From positions 976,501 to 1,040,500 of the forward strand of contig JAOTON010002272.1 of the NCBI GenBank assembly GCA_034440635.1: DNA of 64,000 bases, in the 5' to 3' direction. Every line of letters starts with the position of its first letter. Position 1 is the stretch's first letter. The position numbers and the translations under genes were made by a program. This stretch comes from Lepas anatifera. Its lineage: Eukaryota > Arthropoda > Thecostraca > Lepadidae. The notes beneath the pieces are model-generated. The model had not been told where the DNA came from. It was given only the letters and a program-made list of their open reading frames with translations, and searched no databases. Shown in pieces: positions 25,460-37,019 of this stretch.

Positions 25460-26599
25460 CCCATGACTCCCTGGAGCCGCCCATATGCTTGAATATCTAA
25501 CCATAGCAGCGTTACAGCCGACCCTGAGAGACACCCAATTTATTCGACTTCTTGATAAATGGTCGGATGGAGCTGCCACCTGTGAACAAGGATGTTAACT
25601 ATCGGTGACCAACCTTCCCGCTACGTCCTCCAACGGTGGAGCTACGGTGATAAGGAATAACACTGGTTCCCTGTAGCGATACCAGACGGCGCTAACGTCG
25701 ATGCCTTAGACATAGGCTGTTCCGCCTTACTCGATACGCGGTCCGTGAAAATGCGAACTCCACGTGTCGGTAACAGCAGTAATGGTGCATCACCGAATTG
25801 GTCATGAAGACTGCAAAAGTCTTTGCCACCACATCTTCTGTCGGGATAGGTGATGCAAATAAGCCCTGCTCCAAATAACGAAAAAATTAATGCTATAGAA
25901 CCATATTTTACATCATGAGCCCAAAATGCAACCGGTGAAGAGAAAATATTGGCCCAATTACTCATACGGGTCGGGAAAGGGGGGGCAGGGGAGGCCTGGC
26001 CCCCACTTTTTGGCCAAAAATTCCTGATCTCAGTCGAAATGAGAGAAAGCCGGACATTCTTATATCCAGCCGTTGCGGAAGGCAACGAGGAGTCCAAATT
26101 CGAACAGTTTTTGGTCCTGATGTTTTAAGTTTTTGTCAGCATCAGGTTGAAGTTTGGCTGCCCCCCCCCACTTTTTGCCGGTGGCGACACTTATGCAACT
26201 ACTCATTGTATCACCACACAGTCGAGGAATGAAAGCACGTTCGCACGTGGAGTGTGGTAATTCTGTCACGAGCGTGGTAATTTCATCGATTCCCGCACGT
26301 CAACTTTCAAGACCAGCAAGGAGCTGTTCTCATTTGGCAGAATCTGCCAACAGGAGGATTTCAGCCAGTGTAATCTGCCAACTCCCCACAGATTCGGTCG
26401 GCAGGAAGCAGATTCAGTAGCTGAACCGGTGACGTAATCATGACGTCACTCAACTAGCAACCAGATGGGCTGTTTTTGTTTCAGTTTTTGTTCGTTAACG
26501 ACGGATTTAAGCATTATTATATGGAGCCAACTATTCGTGCTGTTGCTGTTTAAAGGACTGCCTTTGGAAATGATTTGACGATATTTTCTATTTCTTGTT
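25460..26599. other. Intergenic, nothing recognised
   Basis: A 151-codon minus-strand frame at 26097-25642 has no recognised domain. Nothing else is supported. Confidence 0.4.
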
Positions 26600-26879
26600 C
26601 AGGGGCGTAGCCAGGATTTCGCTCAGGGGGAGTGGCGCTTCGAAAAGGGCCCCTGCGACAGCGCCAAAAGGGCCATGATGGGTAAAAAGGGCCCTGCTTG
26701 TTACAGAATAGAGTGCTGAAGACGGCTTAAGAGGGCCCTGTCTGGTATGAAATATCAAATTTGGCCACAGAGCACAGTACGGGCGAGCCACGCTTCGTGC
26801 GGCCCGTGACCTCAGGGGGCCCTTCAGGCCCTCAGGGGGCGGGCGGCTGTCCTTGCCGCCCCCCTTGGCTACGCCCCTG
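26600..26879. mobile_element. hAT-like MITE (280 bp)
   Basis: The ends are inverted: CAGGGGCGTAGCCAGGA on the left and TTGGCTACGCCCCTG on the right. The flanking octamers TTCTTGTT and TTCTCTTT match at 6 of 8 positions. The interior is GC-rich and non-coding. Confidence 0.7.
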
Positions 26880-26984
26880 TTCTCTTTAGTGTTTTACTGT
26901 ATCGTTTACCCGCTTTATCCATTCGGTAGGTATATGTTATTATAACGACATTGGTGAGTATAGAATAGCCATTGGACAAATTAA

Positions 26985-27330
26985 TGTTAAAAGGTACACA
27001 ACGATAAATTGGGATTAAATGCATACGCAGATCCGGTGGGCAAACGGGGGCACGTGCCCCCCCCATTGACCCTCGACGCCCCCTGATGGTCACGGCGCCC
27101 CTGAAAGGTTGATGGCGCCCCCTGTAATGTCGCTCCTCCCAGGATGCGAAAATTGGTGCCCACTGATAGGATTTTGCGCCCACCTGATGGCGCCCCTTGG
27201 TCTTTATGGCTGCCCCCCGGGAAGGTGCCCCCCCCCCATCGGCAATCCTGGATCCGCCTTATATGATTAAATGTATTCAAATCAACCTAAACATAAGGAC
27301 GCGTTTCGTTTTCTGCCTAAGCGTGTGTTT
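26985..27330 (+). mobile_element. Penelope-like terminal repeat fragment, interrupted
   Basis: With the nested MITE removed, the sequence from GGTACACA through GGACGCGTTTCG aligns with one arm of the palindrome at 32036-32236. On the minus strand it shows the CGAAACGCGTC block typical of hammerhead-bearing Penelope-like terminal repeats. There is no reverse transcriptase frame nearby. Confidence 0.55.
27022..27264. mobile_element. hAT-like MITE nested in the Penelope-like repeat
   Basis: The direct repeat GATTAAATG flanks both sides (27013-27021 and 27265-27273), a duplication of 8 or 9 bp. The ends carry CGCAGATCC on the left and GGATCCGCC on the right. It is a sister copy of 63462-63718, sharing phrases such as GATAGGATTTTGCGCCCACC. 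Confidence 0.8.
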
Positions 27331-29397
27331 AGGTAGTTCGAAAGCGTAGACACTAGACATGTATGTAGACAATATGGTTTTATGCACGCATACAATATGA
27401 CAATATGTTTTTATTTACATGTATGTAGACGTATGTAGTTTTCTTACACTCACCTGAGGCCCAGAAAGAAACATGAACACTACGATCATGGCTGGAGAAT
27501 TACATTTACAAGCCATTTCTGTTCAATTTCGTTTGGCACCATACACGTTTACTGACTCTGGCACAAACATATCAAACGAAATCCCTCATTAGCTGTGTCT
27601 AAACGAGAAAAAACACAGTCATACGACCGGCAGCTCAACATTTCTAGTTCAAACTCGCAATCAGTGAGGGAAAGAGACCGGGAAGATGCTAGGATGGGAA
27701 TCCTGGCAAGATCGCAGATCTCTGGCCCCCGACTCCAGGTCTCCGCAGGGAGCCACGGCCGGACACGAGTAACATCCCCACGGGCTCCATCACAACACAT
27801 CGGACAGGTTAATGGCTTATAAAACGATATCGACTGTTCTTGTTCGGGGTTTGGCCACATGGAGGCCCGCCGGCACGGCAGCAACGCGTTGGCGAACACT
27901 TTCGGTTAGTTGTGCTCAGCGGTTTTTATCGATGGTGACAATTGCAAACTGTGGTGTTGTGTATGGTTGGTAAATATTTTGATGCGCTGACACAACTTGA
28001 GCTTGGGCATTCCCGAGAAAATGAATATGATATTCTTGAAACGATGTATGCAGAGATAGCCTCTTGCTTACTGACAGATCGCGCATAGCGTATTGATGCC
28101 ATCGTCCGCATTAGGCTTGAGTTCTTATCTAAAAGAACCAGCCAATAATTGCCATCTAATTATTTAAAGTATTTTTTATGGCATTACTATCTAAAACAAA
28201 TACTGAAAGAACCTAACCCTTCGTAGAGCACTTCCTTGGTCATCTTCTTGCTTCATCCACAGCATTAAGGAGGACGAGATAAAACTTTTTTCTGTCATGC
28301 TTAAGACATGCATAATACCTGCAATATTTTCTGTGCAAAAGTTTACGGCATGTGGTGAATATCTTACCCAAACTATGCTCATTAACGAAAGCTTTTGGTC
28401 TTGTTGTTTTTAAAACTTTCCACCACGGGGGCGGAGTTATATGGAATTACGCACCCGCTACGCCTGTGCCGTAACTTATGAAAACAGCTCGACCAAAAAC
28501 ATCCACTTACCAGCATCATCCGGTAATCTATAGTCCCACTATTTTTGCAATCAACGAGCAAACTATTTTCGACCATTTTAAAGTTCCATAGTGTATTGGA
28601 GGAGAGGAAGAATTCCAGCCTTTGCTTGCTATGGAAGCGAGGCTAAGCCTAGAAGCAAAATGAAGCAGCACCACAGGGCTGATTATTACATTTCCCTGTG
28701 CCATCGCAACATGGCTAATACTCCTTCCGCTTTAGCCGTCTTTCATTACAGAGATGTAGCGTGGCCTATATGTGAAATTGGGACCGATATATCCGATCAG
28801 TTCAGAGTCTGACGTGTGGGACTACCGGCTGCAGGTACAGGATGATACCAGTGGTGGGGAAGTGTCGGGATCTCACGGGAAGGGGTTAGCTGGTGTTGTA
28901 ACAGGTTTTAAACCTGGCGGTTCTGAGGAATTTACTGCAAAATTTATATTAATATCCGGCAGCACCATTCCGGATGTCAAAATAGATCTAGGCCATGAAT
29001 GAACGACACGTATTGCACTGATTTCCAAGAAACTATCAAAACCGTCGGTGACAGCAACTAGAAATAATCGCCCATTAGTGGAAGGCATTCCGTCGAAATC
29101 GACTATACGGGCGGGTTGAGTTTCCAGTTGAGCAGTCGAGCATTACCACTGGCGTGTGGCCCCAAACGAAAACTCTCAGACTTAGCGTAACCGGCCCAAG
29201 TACTCATCCAAGTGTGGAACAAAGGCATGTACATGTAAGCCGCTTCACTGCTGTCACGTTAGGTGAATGCAGGTACCCGCTGCCGTCGCGGTCTGTGATC
29301 ACATTTGTCTATCACATTCTTGTTCCAAAACCACACGTATCCGTCCAGTAGCGGGTCCAGGACTCCATCCAGTGGGGACTGGAGAGCTTAAAGGGAA
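27331..29397. other. Intergenic, nothing recognised
   Basis: No gene, tandem array or terminal repeat that I can support. Confidence 0.4.
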
Positions 29398-29401
29398 TGT
29401 G

Positions 29402-29436
29402 GCACCTTCACAACGTGATTTTGACTGGTAGGCTTG
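29402..29436 (+). mobile_element. Fragment of the TTAA-MITE family
   Basis: TTAA at 29398-29401 is followed by AGGGAATGTGGCACCTT and AACGTGATTTTGACTG, the same end as the full copy that starts 180 bp downstream. The rest of this copy is missing. Confidence 0.7.
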
Positions 29437-29582
29437 TCTGCGACACCTGAACACCCCCTCCCCCGTGTTGCTGGGTCTGATTAATGGGGCCTCCGTGTCC
29501 GGTCCCCAAGCTGGTTTTGGGGACCAGTATCGATTTGGGCAAATGTTGGTTTGGGTGGTCAATACTGTTTTGGGCCAGTTAA

Positions 29583-30039
29583 AGCAAATGTGGCACCTTC
29601 ATAACGTGATTTTAACTGAGATAGCCAAGTTGTAAAGCAAGTCCGAAAAACCCGGTACTCCATATATCATTTGTCTTGGAACTCGATATTTCCGTAGAAA
29701 AAAGCTAAAACCTACCAGACACCAACCCCCTCATCAACCCCTCGCCAGGCGGCCATTGTTGTGAGCTGCTGGTGTGACGACATATGCTGACGTCACGGTG
29801 AGCATCAGCCAATCGAAGCCCTTGAAGCGTTTCAAGTATGGTAGTGGTTGCCAGATCGTGACATCATCCACAGGCATGATATTTGTTTCTTTTTCTAGAG
29901 GAGTATTTTAAAAATAAATAAGAAATATTGAGCTTATTGTATATTTTTCAGAGAAATCATGAGTGGTTCCATTATTTTCGGCTAAAAGTACGCCTAATTG
30001 CACTACATTCCAGCATTCGAACAAGGTGCCACATTCCCT
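29583..30039 (-). mobile_element. TTAA-MITE family 1, copy A (457 bp)
   Basis: TTAA on both sides (29579-29582 and 30040-30043). The terminal inverted repeats resemble AGGGAATGTGGCACCTT. It is in the opposite orientation to copies B (46194-46640) and C (52386-52835). All share a block with ATGAAACCACTCATGAT and a block with GGCTTCGATTGGCTGATG. No coding potential. The target favours a Kolobok- or piggyBac-type mobiliser. Confidence 0.88.
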
Positions 30040-31379
30040 TTAAGCCTCCTCCTACATTACCTCAAATGACCTCTCACTTTGCGGCTACTATGAACACTCT
30101 AAAATCTTGAAGGGGTTGAGCCCACTAGCTCCCCTTGTATCCACCACTGCCTTCCTCTGTCGTATTCGACAGTTGAGGAACCAGGTTGAAAACCAAAACT
30201 GGTCCGGTTTGACAACTGCACATCCCAAACAGTGTGGAGTCGGGCAACCATATCTGCCTAGTTTTTGGTTGAAATCGCTCAACGATTACATTAACTCGCT
30301 ACAACTCAGTTCCACGATCACAAGACTCCAACGCTGTCGTTTTCGACGACAATACATATTATGTATAGACACCATTATGTGGTTCCTAGAAGTCGCCGCC
30401 TTCAGTTTTAACCCTATTTCTGTCAGGGAGAGGCGGATTCTGCTCCACAATCATGTTCCCAAATATCTTCCGTAAAACACTGTTCGCTATAGGCTTTTGA
30501 AGCTTTCTGACTTTTCCTATATCTAAATTGAACAGATTTTCTGAACGTTTTGAGATAACACATTTCCCAGGGGTGGAGCTATAGCTGGGTATTTAGGGAG
30601 AACCTGTTCGCAATACGAGTATTATCGTGTATGGTGCGTTATTTGCGCAACAAAGCCGTCCGTACAAATATCGAGAGCAGTTATAATGTGAAGATTAAAA
30701 AAATTACGTCAGGTGGAAGTGTTCGATTAGTTTTTGACAGGGGTAGTTCTAGCAACTCAAAATGGATACTTAATGTAATTGGATTGCATTCTTGCAGAAT
30801 GAAAGTAACCATAACATACTCCCAGTCCCATATTTTATGATAAGATACAAAAGCTGGGACATAAGATGCAATAGCTCCCCCCCCCCTCCCAGGTGGATTA
30901 GTATTTCTTCGAGGGCACCTGAGGGCAGTGAAGAGTGTTGGACGACGGTGGAAGCCACTGCCATAATCACCGAACTAGCCGTATCCGTGGATCGAAGCCT
31001 GCAAGCAGTGTCCTTGGTTGAGGGTTAATGGGGGCGTTCTCAGGCTGTCGATACCGATGGGGCGTGCCAGCTCGTTTGTGTTGAGGTTTCAGGGCGCTTC
31101 AGCGACTTGGCTACCTCGCGCATGGCGTGTAACCTCACGCCATCGTAAGTCTACTTCACAAGCGATAACAACGCCGCGAGCGTGGGGGGCCGGAATAAGT
31201 AAGGGCGGTTTTAACACAGTAACAAGCTTGCATATAACAATTTGTACAGCAAGACTGTTTGTTGACTTTGTTAACGTTAGCACAGAATTCACAAAACAGC
31301 ATCGTGCTTGTCCATTCAGGTTGGCAACTGACGGCCCCAGGGTCCCAGTGTTTCGAGCACAGAACGAGGGACCAGCCAG
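30040..31379. other. Intergenic; a hAT-MITE end fragment
   Basis: 30105-30150 repeats the right end of the 25308-25459 MITE (CCTTGTATCCACCACTG). The rest shows nothing supported. Confidence 0.45.
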
Positions 31380-31384
31380 GGTCT

Positions 31385-31445
31385 GCTCAAAGAGCGCACA
31401 CTATCCAACGGTTGCGGGTTCAAATCCACTCACTCGGCATAACTG
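31385..31445 (+). mobile_element. tRNA-like SINE head (partial)
   Basis: Contains a good box B (GGGTTCAAATCC at about 31419-31430) and a weak box A-like TCTGCTCAAAGAGCG upstream. It is probably a SINE remnant. The body boundary is not clear. Confidence 0.4.
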
Positions 31446-32035
31446 GCGACGCCTGGTGGCCACTGCACGCAGCTGGTGCGCTGCTAAGCCGCCCCGATGG
31501 TCGCTCAAGAATACACTGCGCTGGCTGACGGCAGGGTCCCGTCCGTACCCGCCACCGTACCGGTGGTACGTGAGTACGAGCTCTGTACCTACCGCCGTAC
31601 CGGTGGTGTGTGTGCGAGTGCCGGACGCGAGATAGAGTGCGGCGTGACCCCCCCCTCCCCCCATCAGTGGGGTGAGCCGGCATGGCACAGGCCCGTCGGT
31701 GGTACACCGCCGCTGCCTGTCGATCGCGCTACACCCTGCCCGTAAGGCAGCAGTACAGCAGGCAAGGCCAGCTTCGGCCGCTCAATACAGCTATCAGGCA
31801 GAATACCTGGAGCACATGCCCTGGAGACTCTCTGCATCAGAGACGGAGACTTCAGAACAGCACATGGGACGCTGCACCAGATGCTTAACTGTACACGAGT
31901 TTAACATTACGAATATTACTCGGTAAAGACGTTCAGAAGCGGAGCCAGCCTATTTGCTCGGAGGTGAGGTAATTTGACCTTTCCAAGCGACCAACACAGA
32001 TGTTAAAGAGCCATTTGACAGAGCGGTAAAGGCAA
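31446..32035. other. Intergenic, nothing recognised
   Basis: GC-rich open frames on both strands in 31450-31760 (82 to 95 codons), without a recognised domain. Confidence 0.4.
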
Positions 32036-32236
32036 AGGTACACACTGGCAAATTGGATATTAAATATATTAAAAATCAAACACACGGACGCGTTTCGTTA
32101 CTTCTTCAGCGTATGTTTGAAGAGTCTTCAAACATACGCTGAAACACACTCTTCAAACATACGCTGAAGAAGTAACGAAACGCGTCCGTGTGTTTGATTT
32201 GTAATATATGTAATATCCAATTTGCCAGTGTGTACA
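32036..32236. mobile_element. Palindromic Penelope-like terminal repeats
   Basis: Two inverted arms of about 95 bp. On the plus strand the right arm reads CTGAAGAAGTAACGAAACG followed by CGTCCG, which resembles the CUGANGA...GAAAC core of the hammerhead ribozymes found in Penelope-like terminal repeats. The left arm carries the same in reverse. A third partial copy of the CTTCAAACATACGCTGAA segment sits between them. No reverse transcriptase or endonuclease frame is present, so this is a remnant. Confidence 0.6.
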
Positions 32237-33995
32237 TTTGCCTTTAACACAGATGGCTTAATGGAACTTACCATGCGCAAAAATTTCGATGAGTAGCTAT
32301 GCCAAACCGCATCGCAGTTTCCAAGGGGCTCGCGAAAGCCTAAACGAAGCTCGCATTCGACCACCAGCTGGCCGACGGGTAAAGCAAATATGCATCAGCC
32401 TGTCGCCTTTGTTGTCCTTACTCATCTCCACGGAAAAATGCACGTGTGCTTGCAGTGTGCCGTGCATTTATCCTGGTGAATCCGGGGAGATGGCAGCCAT
32501 GCAAACAAGACTCAAGCGATTGAAAAGAATCTGGAACGTCTCCGGCTCGGTGGGTTCTCATTCAAAGAGTCACGTGCTGGCCAGTCAACTCGCAGGTGCG
32601 CCGCTGCAGGACTGCTAGCGCGGGCCTCGAAACCAGCCGTTAACTCAGGTTTTCGGAAATGCAGCGATTGCATGACATTTTTTCCGCCTGACGTATGGAA
32701 AAGCTGAGCGACAAGATGATATTTTGTCAATCTCCTCGAGACCAAGATAGCACATTTTTTTAAGAAATGATATTGCCTAAATTCTGTGACTCCAGCACAT
32801 TAGATATTATTCAGAATATTTAATACAGACAACCTAATTTTCGAGGTTGGCTATCGTGAGATAATCTATGACATATTTTCACCCAAATGTCCATTCGAGA
32901 TTCAAAAAGGCTGTGTCGTGTCAATAAACAATCAAACTAATAAACAACCACTGATTTACCAATTTTCTACTTTAGACCTGAAGGAACGTCATATAACTTC
33001 TCCTTTATCTTTTAATCATGGTGCTTATAGTAAGACCACAAATTCTAAAAGCTTTTGAAAATGAAAACTCGATGTCCTAAGGTGGGCAAGCAGGCAACTC
33101 TAAGGTGTTAACTCTTTGGAAAATACTTTCCTTTGAAGAATGTAGACGGTTGTCATTTAGAAGGAGTTTTAACACCCCGCCCTAGTACGTCTGCGATCGA
33201 ACTTTCCCAAGCTGCAGCGTGTTCTCCTCACCCAAAAAAAGATAAGTATGGAAAACCTCATTGTGATCTGGGTGTGTGTGTTGGGGTTTTAGAGCGCTTC
33301 GGCTACCAGGGCTAGTGAACGCTCACTGTGGTGTGGAAAAGCCGCATCATTCTGATATCAAATAATTGTTGATTAAATTTCAGAATGTTATTTTTGCTCT
33401 CGATCTGGTTTCTCGCAGAACATTTCAGCAACAATGAGAAGGAATCAATGCATATCGCCCAATTCTCAACACGAAGGTCTTTAGGCCGATGACCACTGAC
33501 TTCATCAGCAATTAAGTCTGGACTTAAATATCCTTCAGAATTCAGATCCGGTGAAATTCCGAATTCTAAAAGTTGGTTCTAGGCTTCTGCTTCGTGAACA
33601 CTAGAGCATATCAATGAGTATTTTACTGTGTGTAGTGAGCAGTTGCCAATAAATAGCGTCTCAACCGCTGGTCACCGTGCATGCAAATAGTGCACTGCGA
33701 TAAAATGCCCACTCCAGGTCCCACAATCAATAATGGCGTGCTACATTAATCACATTAAATATCTAACATAATGGTATACTAGCTCGCATTCTTAAAATAT
33801 AATTATAGGTGAACATTGCCAGATCACATCATTAAATCATTTGACTTTGATCTCGCTTGAGAAGTGCCACACTTTTTTCTAACTAATACTAGGAAACACA
33901 GACTTACATTTACAATTTCAGGTCAGAGGAAGAGATGGGTGAGAAAAAACCGCCAATAACCAAAGTTCATGAAGACTGCCTCAACTCCACTAACA
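32237..33995. other. Intergenic or intronic, nothing recognised
   Basis: If the exon at 34640-34020 continues, its downstream exons should lie here on the minus strand. I could not identify any with confidence. Confidence 0.4.
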
Positions 33996-34640
33996 TCAGT
34001 GGCACGAGCAGTGTCTGACCTTGTGTGACGGCGGTGACTCCGAGTTGAACGGATCATCCACGCTGACGATGCGGACCGTCATCAGGCAGCCCCTGCGGCG
34101 CAGAACCACCGGCATGCTCTCCTCGTAGGTCACAAACTCCGGCAGGGAGATATTACTACCACCCACCACACGGTCCAATGGCCGGGCTGCGCACATTGTC
34201 TGAGCCGTGGAAGCTACGGCACTTTGGGCTGTTTGAGCGTTGGACGATATGCTACCATGGACCGTCTGAGCAGTGGACGATATGGCGCTGTGGGCTGTTT
34301 GAGCGTTGGACGCTATGCCACTATGGACTGTCTGAACAGAGGACGACATAGCGCTGTGGGCTGTTTTGGCGGTGGATGATACGGCGTTGTTGGATGTCCG
34401 TTCAGCAGGGAAGGCAGTGGATCTGACGTGTGCCAGGCCAGGTGAGAGCGGCGCCGCTCCCGAGTCGGCAGGTGCCACGGGTAGAGAAGCAGCAGATGAT
34501 CCGCTGGAGTCCGCGGGCTCCGCACCACTGCCTCTGTTGGTGAACGGTGGTCTCGACGAACCCCGGCTGCTAATAGGCGGCAGCGAAGGTTCTCTGGCAC
34601 CACTAGCCACCAGCGGCCGTTTTTTCCTCTTGTCGAACAT
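33996..34640 (-). CDS. Likely first coding exon of an unrecognised 11-mer-repeat protein
   Basis: A 214-codon frame starting at an ATG with GCC before it (purine at -3). Residues 1-84 are basic, then Ser/Pro/Ala-rich. Residues 85-150 are six consecutive 11-residue repeats, from NAVSSTAKTAH through SAISSTAQTVH to SAVASTAQTMC. The DNA repeats are 33 bp and stay in phase. Residues 165-196 (starting SLPEFVTYEE) look like ordinary folded protein. The frame reaches a stop at 33996, but an AAG|GTCAGA donor after codon 207 (exon end 34020) is equally possible, giving an exon of 207 codons and a continuing gene. I do not recognise the family. The in-phase repeat and the ordinary 3' part argue for real coding, unlike the other minisatellites here. 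Only 11-mer periodicity, as in amphipathic lipid-droplet or LEA-type helices, suggests a structure. Confidence 0.55.
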   Translation of the reverse strand: MFDKRKKRPLVASGAREPSLPPISSRGSSRPPFTNRGSGAEPADSSGSSAASLPVAPADSGAAPLSPGLAHVRSTAFPAERTSNNAVSSTAKTAHSAMSSSVQTVHSGIASNAQTAHSAISSTAQTVHGSISSNAQTAQSAVASTAQTMCAARPLDRVVGGSNISLPEFVTYEESMPVVLRRRGCLMTVRIVSVDDPFNSESPPSHKVRHCSCH

Positions 34641-35194
34641 GGCGAAGGTGCGCTAAGCGTACTTTATCACACTTGTTTTTGCGATATATGATTGAGATTT
34701 GGAATTCCCTCGTTGAAAGGGCATTTCACTAAACTCTCGTGAAACTCAATTTTTACGCCATTAAACAACTGGAAACAATAAAGCACTCCATTGTCTGGAA
34801 ATATCGCTTGATATAATCAGGGTCATGCAAGGAAACGGATTAAGTCCAATAAATACAGAAACGTTGACACGAACACTTCTCAGACAAAAAATTAGTTGCC
34901 GGATTGGGTCTGAGCTCACTGATTCCCATTACCTTCCCATTCCTCTGTTCACCACACGCTACACCAGAAGAGACCGCCCTACTCTGCCGCGCAGGGCCGT
35001 CCCGTCACCTCCGGCCCAGTCGTAACTCTGGCCGGCAGCGCTCTCGGAGGAGGCAGACGGCTATCTGACCGCGTCCGGCCGGCGGCGAGACCGGCGCAGC
35101 TCTGGTACCCCGCAGTGGCCAACCACAGCCTCGGGAACTACGCCGGGGTAACCAAACGACAGAACTTCGCTGATAGTACTGCTGCCCGACGGCC
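34641..35194. other. Upstream region of the 11-mer-repeat exon; CpG-rich at 34980-35140
   Basis: The minus-strand 5' region of the exon. No TATA box or X-box that I could support. The CpG-rich part abuts the 29-bp array. Confidence 0.35.
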
Positions 35195-35525
35195 GCAGCA
35201 CAGGACACAGCTGGAGCTCCGAAAGGGCCAGCACAGGACACGGCAGGAGCTCCGAACGAACGGAGGACACGGCAGGAGCTCCGAACGGGCAGAGGACACG
35301 GCTGGAGCTCCTAACGGGCAGAGGACACGGCTGGAGCTCCGAACGGGCAGAGGACACGGCTGGAGTTCCTAACGGGCAGAGGACACGGCTGGAGTTCCTA
35401 ACGGGCAGAGGACACGGCTGGAGCTCCGAACGGGCAGAGGACACGGCTGGAGTTCCTAACGGGCAGAGGACACGGCTGGAGCTCCGAACGGGCGGAGGAA
35501 CCGGCTGGAGCTCCGAACGGGCGGG
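35195..35525 (+). repeat. 29-bp minisatellite, about 11 copies
   Basis: The unit AACGGGCAGAGGACACGGCT plus GGAGCTCCG alternates with a GGAGTTCCT variant. The longer minus-strand frame (155 codons) and the plus-strand frame (85 codons) are open only because of the repeat. Confidence 0.93.
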
Positions 35526-35713
35526 CAAGGAACGGTGGCAGATATTTGTTTCAGCGGTACGATTTGATGGCTTTAGGTCACCTTGATGGCTTTAGGAAAA
35601 TTTGAAAAGGGTGAACAAAGAAAACGCATCACAGTACATCAATCTACGTCTGCTAGTTCGGCAGTGAATTCAGGCGTCCCTGGATTCCTTCAACCAGGCT
35701 CAGTGCCGCTTAA

Positions 35714-36714
35714 CCCGCGCCCCACCGGGGGTCCGGCGCCACCTTCGCCCACGGGGCCATCGATGGCCCCCTCTAACTCGAAAATATGGGCGTTAGCGCA
35801 AATCTGCAAAGTGCAATAGAAAGCTCGCGTGAATTCAGTAAGAAATTACTTCGCATGTTTTAGTGCTCAGGTAATGGTTTGACCTCCAGAGGTCAAATTA
35901 GGTCAAGATTGGCTATTTTCACTCAAATATGCAATGATTAAGCAAACTGGGCATAACTCTTATGCCATTAGAGCTATTGAGACCTGGTAAAGTACATTTG
36001 ATAGCAAATTGCCAGTACTTTTTCCGCTATGTGGAACGTAAAGACCTCCCGCCAGTGGTTTGACCGCGAGAGGTCACCTCGTGACCTAATATGACCTGAG
36101 GTCACGAAAGGTCAAAAGTGACCTTGCCGTATATCAACTGAAAGCCGGTGACAAGACAAACACGATGGTGTTTGTTTCACCGCTCTAGCTCAATTAGGTC
36201 AAAGTTATTGTCAAAATACTGTTTTTGACCTCTGGTGACTTGGATGACCTTGGAAAGTCAAAGGGCAAATATGACCCCTGGGATCCGTGAAAGGGTGTCC
36301 AAAACGTTGTTCTGAGCAGTCTGAGTATTTGCAATCATTTTTGTGGCTTTTATATCATGAAATAGCTTTTCCCATGCTTTTCCAATGGGAGAGGTCGCCT
36401 CGTGACCTGACCTCAGGGCACGAAATCAAAAATCCCGGATATAACCTTGTAGACCCTGGAGGGGTCATGAAGTGTAGGAAGTTTCAAATCGTTCGACTTT
36501 GAAATGTAGCTCTTACAGAGCTCTAAAGTGAAGTGAGGTGACCTTGGTTGACCTCGTCTGGTGACCTGACCTTGGGTGACCCGGGGTAAAATTTCAGGGA
36601 TGATGGGAAAATGATGCAGTGAGAGGTAGAGCCCTCAACCGCGGTGCTGCGCCTCGTGTTTTTTGCTATCCCGGAAAACCTTAGGGGGCCATCGATGGCC
36701 CCCGGTGGGGCGGG
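35714..36714. mobile_element. TTAA-flanked non-autonomous DNA element (1001 bp)
   Basis: TTAA on both sides (35710-35713 and 36715-36718). The inverted ends are CCCGCGCCCCACCGGGGG and CCCCCGGTGGGGCGGG. A palindrome GGGGCCATCGATGGCCCC sits just inside each end. The interior has a very high density of AGGTCA/TGACCT half-sites (about 35878-36590). No transposase. piggyBac-like by CCC ends and TTAA, or Kolobok-like. Confidence 0.8.
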
Positions 36715-36718
36715 TTAA

Positions 36719-37019
36719 AAGCTACTACATCAGCCAGAGATCGACCAGGGGTTTGCAGCGAGTGATTTTCCACAGCCGCTGCGTTACCGGCTACACAGCC
36801 CAGCAGTCACCAAGCACAGGCTCAGTCAGCTAGGATTGAAAGCCTATTGACCAACGCTGCGTACACGGGCTCACGTTAATGAAATTGGAGTACGCAGCTT
36901 TCAACATCGCTCCGGGCACCCGTTCACGCTAATGAAACCCGAGCACCTTCACAGGATGTGCCATACAGAGTGCTTTGCAGAACAAGACTAAACCACATCT
37001 ACGGCATCGCATATTGCGT
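36719..37019. other. Spacer, nothing recognised
   Basis: Between the TTAA element and the inverted duplication. It may contain a weak continuation of the duplication's left arm. Confidence 0.35.

Noticed and set aside
31018..31635. 205-codon plus-strand frame
   Set aside because: Passes through a tRNA-like box B and GC-rich sequence, with equally long frames on the other strand and no recognised domain.
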